DNA of 6,312 nt from an uncultured Lachnospiraceae bacterium (lineage in GTDB: Bacteria; Bacillota; Clostridia; Lachnospirales; Lachnospiraceae): assembly GCA_902463835.1 (NCBI GenBank), contig CABQGZ010000208.1, positions 1 to 6,312 on the forward strand, given 5' to 3'. The position numbers and the translations under genes are program-made. Positions 4,884 to 6,312 of the stretch are shown here, in pieces. The notes below the pieces were generated by a model. The model had not been told where the DNA came from, did not search any database, and saw only the letters and a list, made by a program, of their open reading frames with translations. Position 1 is the first letter of the stretch, and every line of letters starts with the position of its first letter.

Positions 4884-5933
4884 TCATGAAATCTCTTTTG
4901 TATCCCCGGCTTTGGACAGCTTTATCGTATAATAGAACTGTGCCGCCGCCGTAAACAGCGCGCTGATCAACAGCTGACTGTAATATCCCAGCCCTCTGGA
5001 AACCACCATAGCCGGGAATGTCACCTTCCCAAATACCGACCGGAAGATCTTTGGGAACAGCGCCTCACTGATTCCCATCCCGCCCGGAAGCGGAAGCATA
5101 TCCACAGAGACAGCAATTACCGCCTGCAGCAGCACCACATCCCACATCGACGTCCCCCGCAGACCAAAGGCCAGATATACCGTCCAAGTCACTGCAAAAA
5201 GAGCCAGCCGCTGGGCAAAGGTGATCAGGATCACCCAGAAAATCACACCTTTGTGCTCCCTCAAATAAGCCGCCGTCTCCCGGTATGTCTGCATGGAATC
5301 CAGAAGCTTCTGCCTTCTCGCTTCCTTATGCTTCATCAGATGCAGCTTTTCCAGCAGCCCCATGCCCTTCACCAGAATTCTCTCCGCCAGAATCGGGTGG
5401 AACACCAGCAGCGTCATAAAAGTCACGCAGAAAACATTCAAAGCCAGCCCCAGATAGAATACCGGAAGAATCCCCGTCAGATACCGTTCCCGAAATCCAC
5501 TGCCCAACAACAGGACACCCAACCCGATCACTACCAGCACCAGCTTGTAGGTGATGGTCACAATCATCAGGATCACAGTGGAAACCGGTATGGGGATCTT
5601 CTCCTTCTTCATATAGTAGATCTGCATAGGCTGTACGCCGGTGGCAGAAGGCGTGATACAGCTAAAGAAAAATCCCACCGATGAAAATAAAAAGCAGATT
5701 CTCTTCTTCAGCTTCACCTGAAAGGATCGCATCATATACCATATAATAATGGATTCTCCCCAGATAAACACCAGCACCAACCCAACTCCGGCCAGCAGCC
5801 ACCGAATGTCCGCCCTGCGGATCGCTTCCAGCATTCTACCCAAATCTTTCCCGGAAAAAACACCATATACCGTAAGAGCGAAAACCACAACCAGAAAGAC
5901 AATGTTCCCGATGGTTTTCTTCTTCGCACGCAT
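4884..5933 (-). CDS. YbhN/UPF0104-type flippase-like membrane protein (lysylphosphatidylglycerol synthase TM-domain family)
   Basis: This 349-residue polytopic membrane protein has hydrophobic segments near 8-27, 45-68, 79-96, 115-145, 152-178, 228-256, 263-283 and 310-335, with a basic cytoplasmic-type stretch at 197-211. Two conserved family patches are visible: TPSATGVQPMQIYYMKKE (94-111) and LPLPGGMGISEALFP (280-294). The family covers YbhN and the membrane part of MprF, which flips aminoacylated phosphatidylglycerol. No soluble aminoacyl-transferase domain is present, so it is not a full MprF. It starts immediately after the upstream PAP2 stop (TAAATG), which indicates coupled translation, and pssA follows after 55 nt. 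Moving phosphatidylserine, phosphatidylethanolamine or another lipid across the membrane is a reasonable inference, but the substrate cannot be read from the sequence. Confidence 0.85.
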   Translation of the reverse strand: MRAKKKTIGNIVFLVVVFALTVYGVFSGKDLGRMLEAIRRADIRWLLAGVGLVLVFIWGESIIIWYMMRSFQVKLKKRICFLFSSVGFFFSCITPSATGVQPMQIYYMKKEKIPIPVSTVILMIVTITYKLVLVVIGLGVLLLGSGFRERYLTGILPVFYLGLALNVFCVTFMTLLVFHPILAERILVKGMGLLEKLHLMKHKEARRQKLLDSMQTYRETAAYLREHKGVIFWVILITFAQRLALFAVTWTVYLAFGLRGTSMWDVVLLQAVIAVSVDMLPLPGGMGISEALFPKIFRSVFGKVTFPAMVVSRGLGYYSQLLISALFTAAAQFYYTIKLSKAGDTKEIS

Positions 5934-6312
5934 TTAATCACTTCCTTTTTCCCGGAAAACCTTCCCGTTGACTATATCCATGAGCTTTTCATATCTGCCC
6001 CAAACCCCTGGTTTCTTACCGATGTAAAAACAGATCTCCGCCAGAAGTACCCCCCCGGCCACATCCCAGATGACATGCTGCTTCGTAGTCAGCGTGGACA
6101 GGAACACCAGGATTGCAAAAAAGCAGGAAAATGCTCGATACCAGAAGGGAATCTCCTTCTTTCCCCGCAAACCAATGAAGCAAAACCAGCTGACCAGACA
6201 GTGGATGGAGGGAAACAGATTATCTGCCGCATCCACGGAATACAGAAACATCATTGCTTGATTCCAAAAACCAACCGGCTCCACCAGGGGACGGGTGTTG
6301 GTAGTGGGAAAG
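5934..6312 (-). CDS. PAP2 family phosphatase, C-terminal part (5' end outside the window)
   Basis: The frame is open from the right edge for 125 codons to TAA 5936-5934, so the N-terminus is missing. Visible landmarks are FPTTNTRPLVEP at the edge (its RP could be the end of PAP2 motif C1), DNLFPSIHCLVSW (PSIH is motif C2) and STLTTKQHVIWDVAGG (H and D of motif C3, here with K where R is common). Hydrophobic helices lie between and after these. PAP2 enzymes remove phosphate from lipid phosphates such as phosphatidic acid, phosphatidylglycerophosphate or undecaprenyl pyrophosphate; the NLFPSIH form is typical of the PAP2_3/Aur1-like branch. The substrate is not resolvable. GTG 6284 is only an internal codon, because homology-like sequence continues upstream of it. 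The gene abuts the flippase-like gene and is the first visible gene of the phosphatidylethanolamine operon. Confidence 0.85.
   Translation of the reverse strand, partial: FPTTNTRPLVEPVGFWNQAMMFLYSVDAADNLFPSIHCLVSWFCFIGLRGKKEIPFWYRAFSCFFAILVFLSTLTTKQHVIWDVAGGVLLAEICFYIGKKPGVWGRYEKLMDIVNGKVFREKGSD

Noticed and set aside
5253..5684. Plus-strand open frame rich in His and Gln opposite the flippase-like gene
   Set aside because: The His/Gln richness is the mirror image of Leu/Val-rich membrane codons on the other strand. It is not a gene.

Overview
The window looks like part of a chromosome from a Gram-positive anaerobe of the class Clostridia, most likely a Lachnospiraceae-type bacterium. This rests on strong AGGAGG-type ribosome binding sites, the family types present (a DUF3990/XRE pair, an Rpn nuclease with a C-terminal GLEQ repeat, and clostridial-style PssA and Psd) and moderate GC content. 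It is inferred from recognising families by eye, not from a search.

Layout. (1) Positions 1-154, minus strand: the first 51 codons of a membrane-anchored protein of uncertain identity that runs off the left edge. (2) Positions 222-1530, minus strand: a two-gene module, a DUF3990 protein (ADP-ribosyltransferase-like, probable toxin) followed by an XRE helix-turn-helix protein (probable antitoxin and repressor). The two genes overlap by 20 bp. They are driven by a near-consensus promoter whose spacer holds a perfect palindrome, a probable operator. (3) Positions about 1586-1884, minus strand: a decayed internal fragment of a large DNA methylase or restriction-modification gene, cut off where the toxin promoter begins and carrying a frameshift at its other end. 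(4) Positions 1951-3108, plus strand: an Rpn-family PD-(D/E)XK nuclease gene with a convincing internal in-frame start (ATG at 2794) preceded by its own Shine-Dalgarno sequence. This matches the gene-within-gene RpnL/RpnS toxin-antitoxin arrangement. (5) Positions 3109-3269: two hairpins between convergent genes, probably terminators. (6) Positions 3270-6312, minus strand: a membrane-lipid operon read right to left as PAP2 phosphatase (partial), YbhN/UPF0104 flippase-like membrane protein, pssA and psd.

How it fits together. The right half makes phosphatidylethanolamine: PssA joins CDP-diacylglycerol and serine, and Psd decarboxylates the product. Two further membrane genes of probable lipid handling precede them in the same operon. 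The left half, roughly 222-3230, looks like a small defence or accessory island. It holds a toxin-antitoxin pair, a dead restriction-modification fragment and an Rpn nuclease packed between apparently ordinary genes. The most interesting points are the candidate internal RpnS start, the palindrome inside the toxin-antitoxin promoter with an almost absent 5' leader, and the methylase scar into which both neighbouring elements appear to have been fitted.
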